DNA from: Microbacterium invictum
GTDB taxonomy: Bacteria; Actinomycetota; Actinomycetes; Actinomycetales; Microbacteriaceae
NCBI RefSeq assembly: GCF_034421375.1
Contig: NZ_CP139779.1
Coordinates: 1,426,001-1,490,000, forward strand
Reading direction: 5' to 3'
DNA length: 64,000 nt
Translations under genes and position numbers: made by a program
Part shown: one piece after another, positions 9,475 through 18,214 of the stretch
Position numbering within the stretch: the first letter of the stretch is position 1
How the letters are laid out: every line of letters starts with the position of its first letter
Notes under the pieces: generated by a model
Seen by the model: only the letters and a program-made list of their open reading frames with translations
Databases searched by the model: none
Told to the model about the DNA's origin: nothing

Positions 9475-10551
9475 GTGTCATCCCCCGAATTCCCGCCCCT
9501 CCTTCCCGCCACGCATCCCCTCGTCGACGGGCGCACCGCCGACAGTCCGCTGGTGCGCGCTGCGCGCGGGGACCGCCCCGACCGGCCCCCGGTGTGGTTC
9601 ATGCGGCAGGCGGGCAGGTCGCTCCCGGAGTACCGCGCGTCGCGCGCCGGCACCGAGATGCTCGACGCGTGCCTGACGCCGGACCTCGCCGCCGAGATCA
9701 CGCTGCAGCCGGTGCGTCGACACGGCGTGGATGCGGCGGTGTTCTTCAGTGACATCGTCGTCCCCGTGCTCCTGGCCGGCGTGGATGTGACCATCGTCCC
9801 GGGCCGGGGCCCCGTCATCGATCGACCGGTGCGCTCGTCCGCCGACATCCTGCGCCTGCGCCCCCTCGACCCCGCGGCGCTTTCCCCCATCCGTGAGGCG
9901 GTCGCGATCGTGGTGGCCGAGCTCGGATCGACGCCCCTGGTCGGATTCGGCGGCGCACCCTACACGCTCGCGAGCTACCTCGTCGAGGGCGGGCCGTCGA
10001 AGGAGCAGCTGCGCACCCGCGCCCTCATGCGCACCGATCCGCACGCGTGGGCGGCTCTGCTGAACTGGTGCGCCGACGTCACGGGTGCGTTCCTGCGCGC
10101 CCAGGTCGAGTCGGGCGCGAGCGTGGCCCAGCTGTTCGACTCATGGGCCGGGTCGCTCTCGCGCGCCGACTATCAGAAGCGGGTGGCCCCCCACTCCCGT
10201 CGGGCGTTCGATGCGCTCCGGGGAAGCGGCGTGTCCCGCATCCACTTCGGTCTCGGCCTCGGCGACGTGCTCGACCTGTTGCCGGGCATCGGCGCCGACG
10301 TCGTCGGCATCGACTGGCGCCTGCCGCTCGATGAGGCCAGCCGCCGCCTCGGGGGCCGTGTTCCGCTGCAGGGCAACATCGATCCCGCCCTGCTGAACGC
10401 CCCCTGGCGCCTTCTCGAGCGTCACGTCGAGGAGGTCATCGAGGCGGGCTCGGCGGCCCCCGCCCACATCCTGAACCTCGGCCACGGCGTTCCTCCCGAG
10501 ACCGACCCGGACGCCCTCACGCGCATCGTCGCGTTCGTCCATGACCGCTGA
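9475..10551 (+). CDS. hemE: Uroporphyrinogen decarboxylase
   Basis: 358 residues with a GTG start. It decarboxylates the four acetate side chains of uroporphyrinogen III to give coproporphyrinogen III. Family hallmarks are visible: PVWFMRQAGRSLPEYR near the N-terminus, FGGAPYTLASYLVEGG near residue 160, QGNIDPALL, and the C-terminal LGHGVPPETDPD. It is the first gene of a six-gene operon in which every junction overlaps; it overlaps hemG by 11 bases. Confidence 0.96.
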   Translation: MSSPEFPPLLPATHPLVDGRTADSPLVRAARGDRPDRPPVWFMRQAGRSLPEYRASRAGTEMLDACLTPDLAAEITLQPVRRHGVDAAVFFSDIVVPVLLAGVDVTIVPGRGPVIDRPVRSSADILRLRPLDPAALSPIREAVAIVVAELGSTPLVGFGGAPYTLASYLVEGGPSKEQLRTRALMRTDPHAWAALLNWCADVTGAFLRAQVESGASVAQLFDSWAGSLSRADYQKRVAPHSRRAFDALRGSGVSRIHFGLGLGDVLDLLPGIGADVVGIDWRLPLDEASRRLGGRVPLQGNIDPALLNAPWRLLERHVEEVIEAGSAAPAHILNLGHGVPPETDPDALTRIVAFVHDR

Positions 10552-11836
10552 CCTCCTCGTCGTCGGCGGCGGCGTCGCGGGCCTCGTCTTCGCACGACGC
10601 GCCGCGCTCGCCGGTCACCGGGTGAGGCTCTTCGAGGCCGCGCGCGTCTTCGGCGGTCAGGTGACGAGGCAGGATGTCGCCGGCGTCGCCCTCGACGCCG
10701 GCGCGGAGTCGTTCGCGACGCGGGGCGGCGACGGGCCCGGGACCGTCCTGGGGCTCCTCGGCGAACTCGGCCTCGCCGGCGATGTCGTCGCTCCGGCCGC
10801 CGGGTCACCCGCCTGGGTGCAGGAGCGCGACGACCGCGCCTTCCCCCTTCCGGCCGCGGGGCTCCTCGGGATCCCCACAGTCCTCGACGACGCGCTCCTC
10901 CCCGCCCTCGGCGAGGCGGGGCTCGCCCGTGCCCGCCAGGACGCGGTCCTGCCTCCCGAGCAGGGCGCCACGGCCCTGACCCTCGGCGAACTCGTCCGCG
11001 CCCGCATGGGCGACCGCGTGGTCGAAGCGCTCGTCGCGCCGGTCGTCCGCGGCGTGCACTCCACCACCCCCGATCAGCTGCCCATCGACAGCGCCTCGCC
11101 CCACCTGCGGGCGGAGTTCGGGCGAACCGGCTCGCTCGCGGCGGCCGTCGCGTCGATCCGCTCGACATCGCCGGCCGGCAGCCAGGTCGCGGGAGTGCGC
11201 GGCGGGGTGTTCCGCCTCGTCGACGCCCTCGTCGCCGACGCCGCCGCGCACGGGGCCGAGCTCACTGCCGGCGCCCGGGTGACGGCCGTCGAAGACGACG
11301 GCGTCGAGGTCGACGGACGCCGCCTCCGCGGCATCCCGGTGCTCGCCCGCGCACAGCGTGCGCCCGACCCGGCCCGGCGGATCACCGTGGTGACCCTCGT
11401 GGTGGAGGCGCCGGGGTGGCGGGATGCTCCGCGCGGGACAGGGGTGCTCGTCGGGCCCGAGGCCGGGCGCGTGCGGGCGCGGGCCCTCACCCACCTCACC
11501 GCGAAGTGGCCGTGGGTCCGCGAGGCGATGGGGGACCGGGAGGCGGTGCGGTTGTCATACGACGGGTCGGCTGCTCCGGATGCCGCGGCCGCGGCCGTCC
11601 GCGATGCCGAGACGCTCCTCGGCGCACCCGTCGACGCGCTCCTGGACCACACCGTCCGCACGTGGGACCGCTCCGGCCGCGCCGTCTCGGATGACGCCGC
11701 CCTCACCGTCGGCGAAGAGCGGGCGGGAACGGGGCTTTCCGCCGTCGTCCGTCAGGCCGAGGGACTGGCCACATCTCTCACCGTCGAGAGGGCGAGTGGC
11801 CGGTGCCCGGGCGAACGGGGGAGGATGGAGGGGTGA
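10541..11836 (+). CDS. hemG: FAD-dependent coproporphyrinogen/protoporphyrinogen oxidase
   Basis: 431 residues. N-terminal FAD-binding motif LLVVGGGVAGLVFARRAAL with the following acidic strand end RVRLFEA, as in the HemY/CgoX flavin amine-oxidase-like family. It is called HemG, HemY or CgoX in different databases. With HemQ next to it, the likely reaction is coproporphyrinogen III to coproporphyrin III using oxygen (inference from pathway type). It sits between hemE and hemQ; its TGA overlaps the hemQ GTG (GTGA). Confidence 0.93.
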   Translation: MTADLLVVGGGVAGLVFARRAALAGHRVRLFEAARVFGGQVTRQDVAGVALDAGAESFATRGGDGPGTVLGLLGELGLAGDVVAPAAGSPAWVQERDDRAFPLPAAGLLGIPTVLDDALLPALGEAGLARARQDAVLPPEQGATALTLGELVRARMGDRVVEALVAPVVRGVHSTTPDQLPIDSASPHLRAEFGRTGSLAAAVASIRSTSPAGSQVAGVRGGVFRLVDALVADAAAHGAELTAGARVTAVEDDGVEVDGRRLRGIPVLARAQRAPDPARRITVVTLVVEAPGWRDAPRGTGVLVGPEAGRVRARALTHLTAKWPWVREAMGDREAVRLSYDGSAAPDAAAAAVRDAETLLGAPVDALLDHTVRTWDRSGRAVSDDAALTVGEERAGTGLSAVVRQAEGLATSLTVERASGRCPGERGRMEG

Positions 11837-12516
11837 CCGATACCGCCTCCTCCGCTGCACCCGAGACCCCGAACGACCGCCACTATGCCCTCTGGGCGGT
11901 GCTGCGGCGTGCGCCCGGGACGCCGGTACCGGACGGTCTGCCGTCGATCGTCGTGGCGGCCGAGGCCGCCGGCGACACCCTCCGCGGCGTCTACGACGTC
12001 TCGGGGCTGCGCGCCGACGCCGACATCCTGCTGTGGTTCGTCGGCCACACCGCCGAGCACCTGCAGGCGGTGCTGCGCGACCTTCGGCGCACCCGCGAGC
12101 TCGCACCGCTGGCCCCGACCTGGAACGCCCTGGGCGTCCACCGCGACGCGGAGTTCAGCCGCGACCACAGTCCCGCCTTCGCCCGGGGGCTCGCTCCCAA
12201 GCAGTGGCTGACGGTCTACCCCTTCGTGCGCAGCTACGAGTGGTACCTCCTCCCCGCCGCCGAGCGCGGCGCGATGCTCGGCGAGCACGGGCGGATGGGC
12301 CGCGACTACCCGCAGGTGCAGAGCAACACCGTCGCGAGCTTCGCCCTGGGCGATTACGAGTGGCTCCTCGCCCTCGAGGCCGACGACGTGATCGACCTCG
12401 TCGACCTGATGCGCTACCTCCGTGCCACCGAGGCGCGCCGTCACGTCCGCGAAGAGGTGCCGTTCTTCACCGGGCGACTGATCGACCCCGCCGAGATCGC
12501 CGACGTGGTGCGATGA
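11833..12516 (+). CDS. hemQ: Coproheme decarboxylase HemQ (chlorite-dismutase family)
   Basis: 227 residues. HemQ (ChdC) converts coproheme to heme b with peroxide, the last step of the coproporphyrin-dependent heme pathway of Actinobacteria and Firmicutes. Family features seen: LLWFVGHTAEHLQAVLRDL, the segment VYPFVRSYEWYLLP that holds the conserved Tyr region, GEHGRMGRDYPQVQSNT, and EVPFFTGRLI near the C-terminus. The GTG start overlaps the hemG stop as GTGA; an in-frame start 10 codons upstream would lie deep inside hemG and is less likely. Its presence marks the pathway type. Confidence 0.95.
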   Translation: MTDTASSAAPETPNDRHYALWAVLRRAPGTPVPDGLPSIVVAAEAAGDTLRGVYDVSGLRADADILLWFVGHTAEHLQAVLRDLRRTRELAPLAPTWNALGVHRDAEFSRDHSPAFARGLAPKQWLTVYPFVRSYEWYLLPAAERGAMLGEHGRMGRDYPQVQSNTVASFALGDYEWLLALEADDVIDLVDLMRYLRATEARRHVREEVPFFTGRLIDPAEIADVVR

Positions 12517-13436
12517 CGCTGCGGCTGGGAACCCGCGCGAGCGCGCTGGCGATGGCGCAGGCCGGCACCGTCGCCGCCGCCCTCGGCGCCGAGCTCGTGC
12601 CGATCGTCTCCGACGGCGACCGCTCGACCGCGCCCCTTGCCTCGCTCGGCGGCGCCGGGGTGTTCGCCACGGCTCTGCGCGCGGCACTCCGCGCCGGCGA
12701 GGTCGACGTCGTCGTGCACTCGTACAAAGACCTCCCCACCGCTCCCGAGGAGGGGCTGGCGATCGGGGCCGTTCCCGCTCGCGCGGACGCGCGGGATGCG
12801 CTCTGCGCGCGCGACGGCTTCACCCTCGACACGCTCCCCGAGGGCGCGCGCGTGGGCACCGGTTCGCCCCGCCGGCGCGCGCAGCTCGCCGCCCGGCGCC
12901 CCGACCTCGACCTCGTCGACATCCGCGGCAACATCGACACCCGGCTCTCGCGGGTGGGAGCGGATGACACGGAGCGGCGTCTGGATGCGATCCTCCTCGC
13001 CGCCGCGGGGCTCAGCCGGATCGACCGCTCCGACGCGGTGACGGAGTTCCTGCCCCTCGAACGCTGGCCGACGGCCCCGGCGCAGGGTGCCCTGGCGGTG
13101 GAGGTCCGCGCGGGGGAGGAGCATCGCGTGTCGCGGCTGGATCACCGCCCGACCCGGATGGCGGTCGACGCCGAGCGTGGCGTGCTCGCGCGGCTCGAGG
13201 CCGGCTGCGCCGCGCCCATCGGCGCCCACGCCTTCTTCGACGACGGGCTGATGTTCCTCACCGCCCGCATCTACCGTCCCGACGGCTCCGCCCAGCTCAC
13301 CAGCGCCCACGCCGCCGACGCCGACGACCCGGGCATCGCCGCCGAGCTGGCGGTCCGCGTCGCCGACGAGCTCCTCGCTCAGGGCGCCGCCGATCTCGCA
13401 CCGGTCGGCCCCGGCGCCCGAGAGGATCACGAATGA
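12513..13436 (+). CDS. hemC: Porphobilinogen deaminase (hydroxymethylbilane synthase)
   Basis: 307 residues. It polymerises four porphobilinogens to hydroxymethylbilane on a dipyrromethane cofactor. Visible features: N-terminal [25 protein letters not shown] (SxKDLPT), [12 protein letters not shown], and cofactor-attachment Cys in [14 protein letters not shown] near residue 245. The ATG overlaps the hemQ stop (ATGA). The length is normal, so no HemD domain is fused to it. The next enzyme, uroporphyrinogen-III synthase, is not encoded between hemC and hemB as it is in many relatives. Confidence 0.96.
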   Translation: MTLRLGTRASALAMAQAGTVAAALGAELVPIVSDGDRSTAPLASLGGAGVFATALRAALRAGEVDVVVHSYKDLPTAPEEGLAIGAVPARADARDALCARDGFTLDTLPEGARVGTGSPRRRAQLAARRPDLDLVDIRGNIDTRLSRVGADDTERRLDAILLAAAGLSRIDRSDAVTEFLPLERWPTAPAQGALAVEVRAGEEHRVSRLDHRPTRMAVDAERGVLARLEAGCAAPIGAHAFFDDGLMFLTARIYRPDGSAQLTSAHAADADDPGIAAELAVRVADELLAQGAADLAPVGPGAREDHE

Positions 13437-14425
13437 CCCCGACCCCTCCGCCGTTCCCCGTCACCCGCCCGCGCCGGCTGCGTCAGAGCGCCGCCTGGCG
13501 GCGGCTCGTCGGCGAGACGCGGCTGCACCCCGCGCAGCTCGTGCTGCCGATGTTCGTCCGCGAGAACGCCGACGCGCCCCTCCCGATCGGCTCGATGCCG
13601 GGTGTGCAGCAGCACTCGCTGGAGTCCTTCCGCCGCGAACTGCAGCGCGCCGCCGCCGCCGGCATCGGCGGGGTGATGCTCTTCGGGGTGCCCGAGCAGA
13701 AGGACGCCGTGGGGTCGGGCGCGACCGATCCCGACGGCATCCTCAACGTCGCCACCCGCATCGCCGCCGACGAGGTCGGTGACGCCCTGGTCGTGCAGAC
13801 CGACCTGTGCCTCGACGAATTCACCGACCACGGTCACTGCGGCGTGCTGGACGCCCGGGGCGAGGTCGACAACGACGCCACGCTCGCCCGGTACCGCGAC
13901 ATGGCGCTCGCGCAGGCTGCCGCCGGCTCTCAGCTGCTCGGGCTCTCGGGGATGATGGACGGCCAGGTCGCCGTCATCCGCGCAGCCCTCGACGAGGCGG
14001 GGTTCACGCGCGTCGCGCTGCTGGCCTACGCCGCCAAGTACGCCTCGGCCTTCTACGGTCCCTTCCGCGAGGCCGTCCAGTCCTCGCTCCGGGGCGACCG
14101 GCGCACCTACCAGCTCGATCCGGGGAACCGCCGCGAGGGGGCCCTCGAAGTGGCGCTGGATGTCGCCGAGGGGGCGGACATCGTGATGGTCAAGCCCGCG
14201 ATGTCGTATCTGGACGTCCTGGCCGACGCCGCGGCATCCTCACCGGTCCCGGTCTGGGCCTACCAGGTCAGCGGCGAGTACGCCATGATCGAGGCCGCCG
14301 CCGCCCACGGCTGGATCGACCGGGAGCGCGCCATCGACGAGTCGCTGCAGAGCATCGTCCGGGCGGGCGCCGACGCGGTGCTGACGTACTGGGCGCTGGA
14401 GGCAGCAGAGAGGTGGGCACGATGA
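13433..14425 (+). CDS. hemB: Delta-aminolevulinic acid dehydratase (porphobilinogen synthase)
   Basis: 330 residues. It condenses two 5-aminolevulinate molecules to porphobilinogen. The two Schiff-base lysines are seen in [16 protein letters not shown] and [13 protein letters not shown]. The active-site metal segment reads [17 protein letters not shown], that is Cys-x-Asp-x7-Cys instead of the three cysteines of classic zinc enzymes, so the metal preference may be intermediate. It overlaps hemC and hemL by ATGA on both sides. Confidence 0.96.
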   Translation: MTPTPPPFPVTRPRRLRQSAAWRRLVGETRLHPAQLVLPMFVRENADAPLPIGSMPGVQQHSLESFRRELQRAAAAGIGGVMLFGVPEQKDAVGSGATDPDGILNVATRIAADEVGDALVVQTDLCLDEFTDHGHCGVLDARGEVDNDATLARYRDMALAQAAAGSQLLGLSGMMDGQVAVIRAALDEAGFTRVALLAYAAKYASAFYGPFREAVQSSLRGDRRTYQLDPGNRREGALEVALDVAEGADIVMVKPAMSYLDVLADAAASSPVPVWAYQVSGEYAMIEAAAAHGWIDRERAIDESLQSIVRAGADAVLTYWALEAAERWAR

Positions 14426-15771
14426 GCACGACCCTCATCCCGACCGACAACGTCGAGGCCGCGGCTCGGGCGCGCGCGGTGATCCCCGGCGGGGTGAACT
14501 CGCCGGTCCGCGCCTTCGGGTCGGTGGGTGGCACGCCCCTGTCGATCGTGGGTGCGCACGGAGCGTACGTCCGCGACGTCTCGGGGCGCGAGTACGTCGA
14601 CCTCGTCGCGTCGTGGGGCCCGGCCCTCCTCGGCCACGCCCACCCCGGTGTCGTCGCCGCCGTGCAGGAGGCCGCCGCTCGCGGACTGTCCTTCGGTGCG
14701 TCCACGCCCGGCGAGACGCTCCTCGCCGAAGAGGTGATCGGTCGCCTGCGCGTGGCGGACGCGTCCGAGATCGAGCGGCTCCGCCTGGTGTCCACCGGCA
14801 CCGAGGCGACGATGACCGCGATCCGCATCGCCCGCGGCGCCACGCAGCGCGACCTCATCGTGAAGTTCTCAGGCCACTACCACGGTCACTCCGACGGCCT
14901 CCTTGCCGAGTCGGGGTCGGGGGTCGCGACCCTCGGCCTTCCCGGTTCGGCGGGAGTGCCGGCCGACATCGCCGCGCTCACCCTCGTGCTGCCCTACAAC
15001 GATCGGGCCGCCATCGCAGAGGCGTTCGCGCTGCACGGCGACCGGATCGCGGCGGTGATCACCGAGGCGGCGGGCGCCAACGCCGGGATCCTGCTGCCCG
15101 AGGACGGCTTCAACGCCTTCCTCGCCGAGACGGCGCACGCGCACGGCGCCCTGCTCATCTCCGACGAGGTGCTGACCGGCTTCCGGGTGGACCCCGCCGG
15201 ATGGTGGGGACTCGAGCATCGCGCCGGGGCGTCGTGGACCCCCGACCTCGTCACCTTCGGCAAGGTCATCGGCGGCGGGATGCCGCTGGCCGGCATCGGC
15301 GGGCGCAGAGACCTGATGGAGCTTCTCGCCCCGCTCGGCCCGGTGTACCAGGCGGGCACGCTCAGCGGGAACCCGCTGGCCGTGGCCGCCGGGCTGGCGA
15401 CGCTGCGGCTGGCCGACGACGCGGTGTACGCCCACGTCGACCGGGCCGCCGCCGCCGTCTCCCGCGCGGCCGGCGAGGCGCTGGATGCCGCCGGGGTCGC
15501 CCACGTGGTCACCCACGCCGGGAGCCTGTTCTCGATCGCCTTCCGCGACCGGCCGGTGCGCGACTACGACGACGCCCGGGCGCAGGAGGGATGGCGCTAC
15601 CGCGCGTTCTTCCACGCGATGCTCGACGCGGGGGTCTCGCTTCCCCCGAGCGTGTTCGAGGCGTGGTTCCTCACGGCCGCGCACGACGACGAGGCGCTGG
15701 AGAAGATCCTCGCCGCCCTGCCGAAGGCGGCCGCCGCCGCGGCATCCGCCACGCCTCCCGACGTGGTCTGA
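14422..15771 (+). CDS. hemL: Glutamate-1-semialdehyde 2,1-aminomutase
   Basis: 449 residues, a PLP class III aminotransferase-fold enzyme. It converts glutamate-1-semialdehyde to 5-aminolevulinate. Motifs: [18 protein letters not shown] at the N-terminus, [40 protein letters not shown] and the PLP-lysine motif [14 protein letters not shown] near residue 270. The ATG overlaps the hemB stop. It is the last gene of the operon, with its stop inside a hairpin shared with pmt. Together with divergent hemA it supplies all ALA for the pathway. Confidence 0.96.
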   Translation: MSTTLIPTDNVEAAARARAVIPGGVNSPVRAFGSVGGTPLSIVGAHGAYVRDVSGREYVDLVASWGPALLGHAHPGVVAAVQEAAARGLSFGASTPGETLLAEEVIGRLRVADASEIERLRLVSTGTEATMTAIRIARGATQRDLIVKFSGHYHGHSDGLLAESGSGVATLGLPGSAGVPADIAALTLVLPYNDRAAIAEAFALHGDRIAAVITEAAGANAGILLPEDGFNAFLAETAHAHGALLISDEVLTGFRVDPAGWWGLEHRAGASWTPDLVTFGKVIGGGMPLAGIGGRRDLMELLAPLGPVYQAGTLSGNPLAVAAGLATLRLADDAVYAHVDRAAAAVSRAAGEALDAAGVAHVVTHAGSLFSIAFRDRPVRDYDDARAQEGWRYRAFFHAMLDAGVSLPPSVFEAWFLTAAHDDEALEKILAALPKAAAAAASATPPDVV

Positions 15772-15802
15772 CGCGCTCCGCGCGGCGCGGCGGGTTCAGA
15801 CC
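15765..15802. terminator. Hairpin containing the stop codons of hemL and pmt
   Basis: The outer stem GGTCTGA/TCAGACC carries the hemL TGA in one arm and the reverse-complement of the pmt stop in the other. The inner stem CGCGC-TCC-GCGCG lies between them. It is a likely bidirectional terminator for this convergent pair. Confidence 0.5.
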
Positions 15803-17319
15803 CAGCCGGGGAGCCAGTTGTGCGCCCGCCAGAAGTCGTAGGGCACGGTCGTGGCGGTGAGGATCGGGTACCAGAACGCCGACACCAGCAGCACGATCAC
15901 GAGGAAGGCCAGCACGGCGACCCGTCCCTGGAGGCGACGCTGCGGATCGGGGGAGCGGGTGACGTCGCGGAGGGCGAAGGTGAGCGCGAGCACCGTGAAG
16001 GGCAGGATCGCCACGGTGTAGAACTGGAACACGGTGCGCTCGGGGTAGAGCAGCCACGGCAGGTAGGTCACCGCCACACCGGTCAGGACCAGCGCGTGAC
16101 GCCAGTCGCGGTCGCGGAAGAAGCGGTAGGCGAGGTAGACCACCGCGGCGGCGCCCGCCCACCAGATGACGGGGTTCGGCATGGAGTAGATGTTCTGCAC
16201 GCCCGCGTCGGTCTGGTCGTAGAACATCGAGGTCGGCCGCAGCAGCAACGGCCACTGCCACGCGGGGCTCTCGTACGCGTGATCGGTGTCGAGGGTGACG
16301 TGGAAGTTGTAGATGCCCTGGTGATACAGCCACAGGCTCTCGAGCGCGGTCGCGCCGCGCTGACGACCATAACCCCCGGTCGTAGCGAGCCATCCCCACC
16401 ACGAGGCGAGGTAGATGAGCACCGCCACCGGGACGACCAGCAGGAACGACACCGGCCCCTGCCGCAGCACGCCGTCGACGGCCCAGAGCCGGATGCCCGC
16501 GCGCCGACGCTGGAGCAGGTCGGTGACCACGGCGTAGATGCCGATCCCCGCCAGGGCGTAGAGCCCCGACCACTTCACGCCGGTGGCCGCGCCGGCGGCG
16601 ACCCCGGCGGCGACGAGCCACGGGCGGTCCCAGAGCACCGGTCCGAGCCGGTAGCCGCCGTCGCCGTCGGGTGATCGCGCGGCGAGCGCCGCCGCGAGGC
16701 GGTCGGGAAGGCTTCTGCGGTCGAGGGCGACGAACCAGAAGGCCAGGAGGACGAAGAAGGCCACGAAGATGTCGAGCAGGGCGACCCGGCTCATCACGAT
16801 CGCCAATCCGTCCACGGCCAGGAGCAGCCCCGCGACGCCGGCGAAGACGGTGGAGCCGGTGAGGGTGCGGGCGAGCAGGAACAGCACCAGCACCAGGGCG
16901 GTGCCCACCAGCGCGGTGGCGAACCGCCACCCGAAGGACGAATCGGCGCCGAAGAGCCCCATGCCGGCGCCGATCAGGAGCTTGCCGAGCGGCGGATGGA
17001 CGACGAAAGCGGGATCCCCGGCGAGGAAGATGTCGGTCTCGCCGGCGACGAAGCGGTCGTTGGTGTCGTCGCCCTCGGGCCACTCCGCGGCGTACCCCAG
17101 CACCCACTGGGTCCAGGCGTCCTTGACGTAGTACGTCTCGTCGAAGACGAGCGCGTGCGGATGGGCGAGGTTCCAGAACCGCAGGACGGCCGCGAGAAGA
17201 GTGACGGCGGTGGCGGTGAGGATCGTCCATCGGCGGAGCTGCCGCGGATCGCCCGCGAGGCGATGCTGCCACCGATCCCATGCCGACGGCAGCGTCGGCG
17301 CGGGAGCGGGGGCGGTCAC
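15796..17319 (-). CDS. pmt: Protein O-mannosyltransferase (GT39 family, PMT)
   Basis: 507 residues, a polytopic membrane protein. The N-terminal cytoplasmic segment leads to a first membrane helix, then the catalytic extracytoplasmic loop with VFDETYYVKDA (DE motif) and HPPLGKLLIGAG. About ten further hydrophobic segments follow. Actinobacterial PMT transfers mannose from polyprenol-phosphate mannose to Ser/Thr of exported proteins during Sec export. The pmt/rsmI divergent pair is also found in Mycobacterium. The GTG start is set by a TAGGCT hexamer 7 bases upstream. Possible substrates in this window are the Ser/Thr-rich lipoproteins, above all the FMN-binding protein at 38.6 kb (inference). 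Confidence 0.93.
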   Translation of the reverse strand: MTAPAPAPTLPSAWDRWQHRLAGDPRQLRRWTILTATAVTLLAAVLRFWNLAHPHALVFDETYYVKDAWTQWVLGYAAEWPEGDDTNDRFVAGETDIFLAGDPAFVVHPPLGKLLIGAGMGLFGADSSFGWRFATALVGTALVLVLFLLARTLTGSTVFAGVAGLLLAVDGLAIVMSRVALLDIFVAFFVLLAFWFVALDRRSLPDRLAAALAARSPDGDGGYRLGPVLWDRPWLVAAGVAAGAATGVKWSGLYALAGIGIYAVVTDLLQRRRAGIRLWAVDGVLRQGPVSFLLVVPVAVLIYLASWWGWLATTGGYGRQRGATALESLWLYHQGIYNFHVTLDTDHAYESPAWQWPLLLRPTSMFYDQTDAGVQNIYSMPNPVIWWAGAAAVVYLAYRFFRDRDWRHALVLTGVAVTYLPWLLYPERTVFQFYTVAILPFTVLALTFALRDVTRSPDPQRRLQGRVAVLAFLVIVLLVSAFWYPILTATTVPYDFWRAHNWLPGWV

Positions 17320-17326
17320 ATCGACC

Positions 17327-17332
17327 AGCCTA
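17327..17332 (-). promoter_or_regulatory. -10 hexamer TAGGCT, leaderless promoter of pmt
   Basis: TAGGCT, 7 bases, GTG of pmt. It is only 15 bases from the opposing rsmI -10. Confidence 0.5.
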
Positions 17333-17347
17333 AAGGCGCCGCGCGCC

Positions 17348-17353
17348 TAAGCT
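17348..17353 (+). promoter_or_regulatory. -10 hexamer TAAGCT, leaderless promoter of rsmI
   Basis: TAAGCT, 6 bases, ATG of rsmI. The expected -35 zone (about 17325-17330) coincides with the pmt -10. Confidence 0.5.
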
Positions 17354-17359
17354 GACGGC

Positions 17360-18205
17360 ATGCTGATCCTCGCGGCCACACCGATCGGCAACCTCGGCGA
17401 CGCGTCGGACCGGCTGCGGCGCGCGCTCGCCGAGACCCCCGTGATCGCGGCCGAGGACACCCGCACGACCCAGCGGCTGCTCGCGGCGCTCGGGGTCGAG
17501 AACCGCCCGCGGCTGATCGCCCTGCACGATCACAACGAGAAGGCCAGGGCGGCAGAGATCGTCGACCTCGCCCGTGAGCAGGACGTCCTGCTCCTCAGCG
17601 ACGCCGGCATGCCCACCGTCAGCGATCCCGGCTTCTCCGTCGTCGCGCGGGCGGCTGTCGAGGGGGTCGCCGTCACGGTCATCCCCGGGCCGAGCGCCGT
17701 GGTCACCGCGCTCGCCGCTTCGGGGCTCCCCACCGACCGGTTCACCTTCGAGGGGTTCCCCCCGAGGAAGGCCGGCGAACGCGACACGCTCCTGGCGGAG
17801 CTTTCGACCGAGCGGCGCACGATGGTGTTCTTCGAAGCCCCGTCGCGCCTGGCCGAGACCCTCGCCGCGCTCGCCCGGGCCTTCGGATCGGATCGCCCCG
17901 CAGCGGTCTGCCGCGAGCTCACCAAACTCCACGAGGAGATCCGCCGGGCGTCTCTCGGCGAGCTCGCCGCCTGGGCGGAGGGCGGAGTGCGCGGTGAGAT
18001 CGTCGTCGTGGTCGCCGGTGCCGAACGGCGCGGGGTGTCGCTGGCCGACGGGGTGGCGGAGGTGACGGCGCTGGTCGCGGGAGGAATGCGGCTGAAGGAT
18101 GCCGCCGCGGACGTGGCCGGTCAGACCGGGTTGTCGCGCCGGGATCTGTACGAAGCGGCGCTCGCCGGTCGTCACACGGCAGCCGGCGGCATCCGGTCCA
18201 CCTAG
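17360..18205 (+). CDS. rsmI: 16S rRNA (cytidine1402-2'-O)-methyltransferase RsmI
   Basis: 281 residues. Tetrapyrrole-methylase fold with N-terminal LILAATPIGNLGDAS, AAEDTRTTQRLL, LLLSDAGMPTVSDPG, VIPGPSAVVTALAASGLP and FEGFPPRKAGER, all RsmI hallmarks. It uses SAM to methylate C1402 in the decoding centre of 16S rRNA. Its TAG stop forms part of the -10 element of metG. It is divergent from pmt across a 40-base gap. Confidence 0.96.
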   Translation: MLILAATPIGNLGDASDRLRRALAETPVIAAEDTRTTQRLLAALGVENRPRLIALHDHNEKARAAEIVDLAREQDVLLLSDAGMPTVSDPGFSVVARAAVEGVAVTVIPGPSAVVTALAASGLPTDRFTFEGFPPRKAGERDTLLAELSTERRTMVFFEAPSRLAETLAALARAFGSDRPAAVCRELTKLHEEIRRASLGELAAWAEGGVRGEIVVVVAGAERRGVSLADGVAEVTALVAGGMRLKDAAADVAGQTGLSRRDLYEAALAGRHTAAGGIRST

Positions 18206-18208
18206 AAT
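18203..18208 (+). promoter_or_regulatory. -10 hexamer TAGAAT, leaderless promoter of metG, built on the rsmI stop codon
   Basis: The rsmI stop TAG forms the first half of TAGAAT, which lies 6 bases before the metG GTG. metG can thus be read both by read-through from rsmI and from its own promoter. Confidence 0.5.
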
Positions 18209-18214
18209 TCTCGG

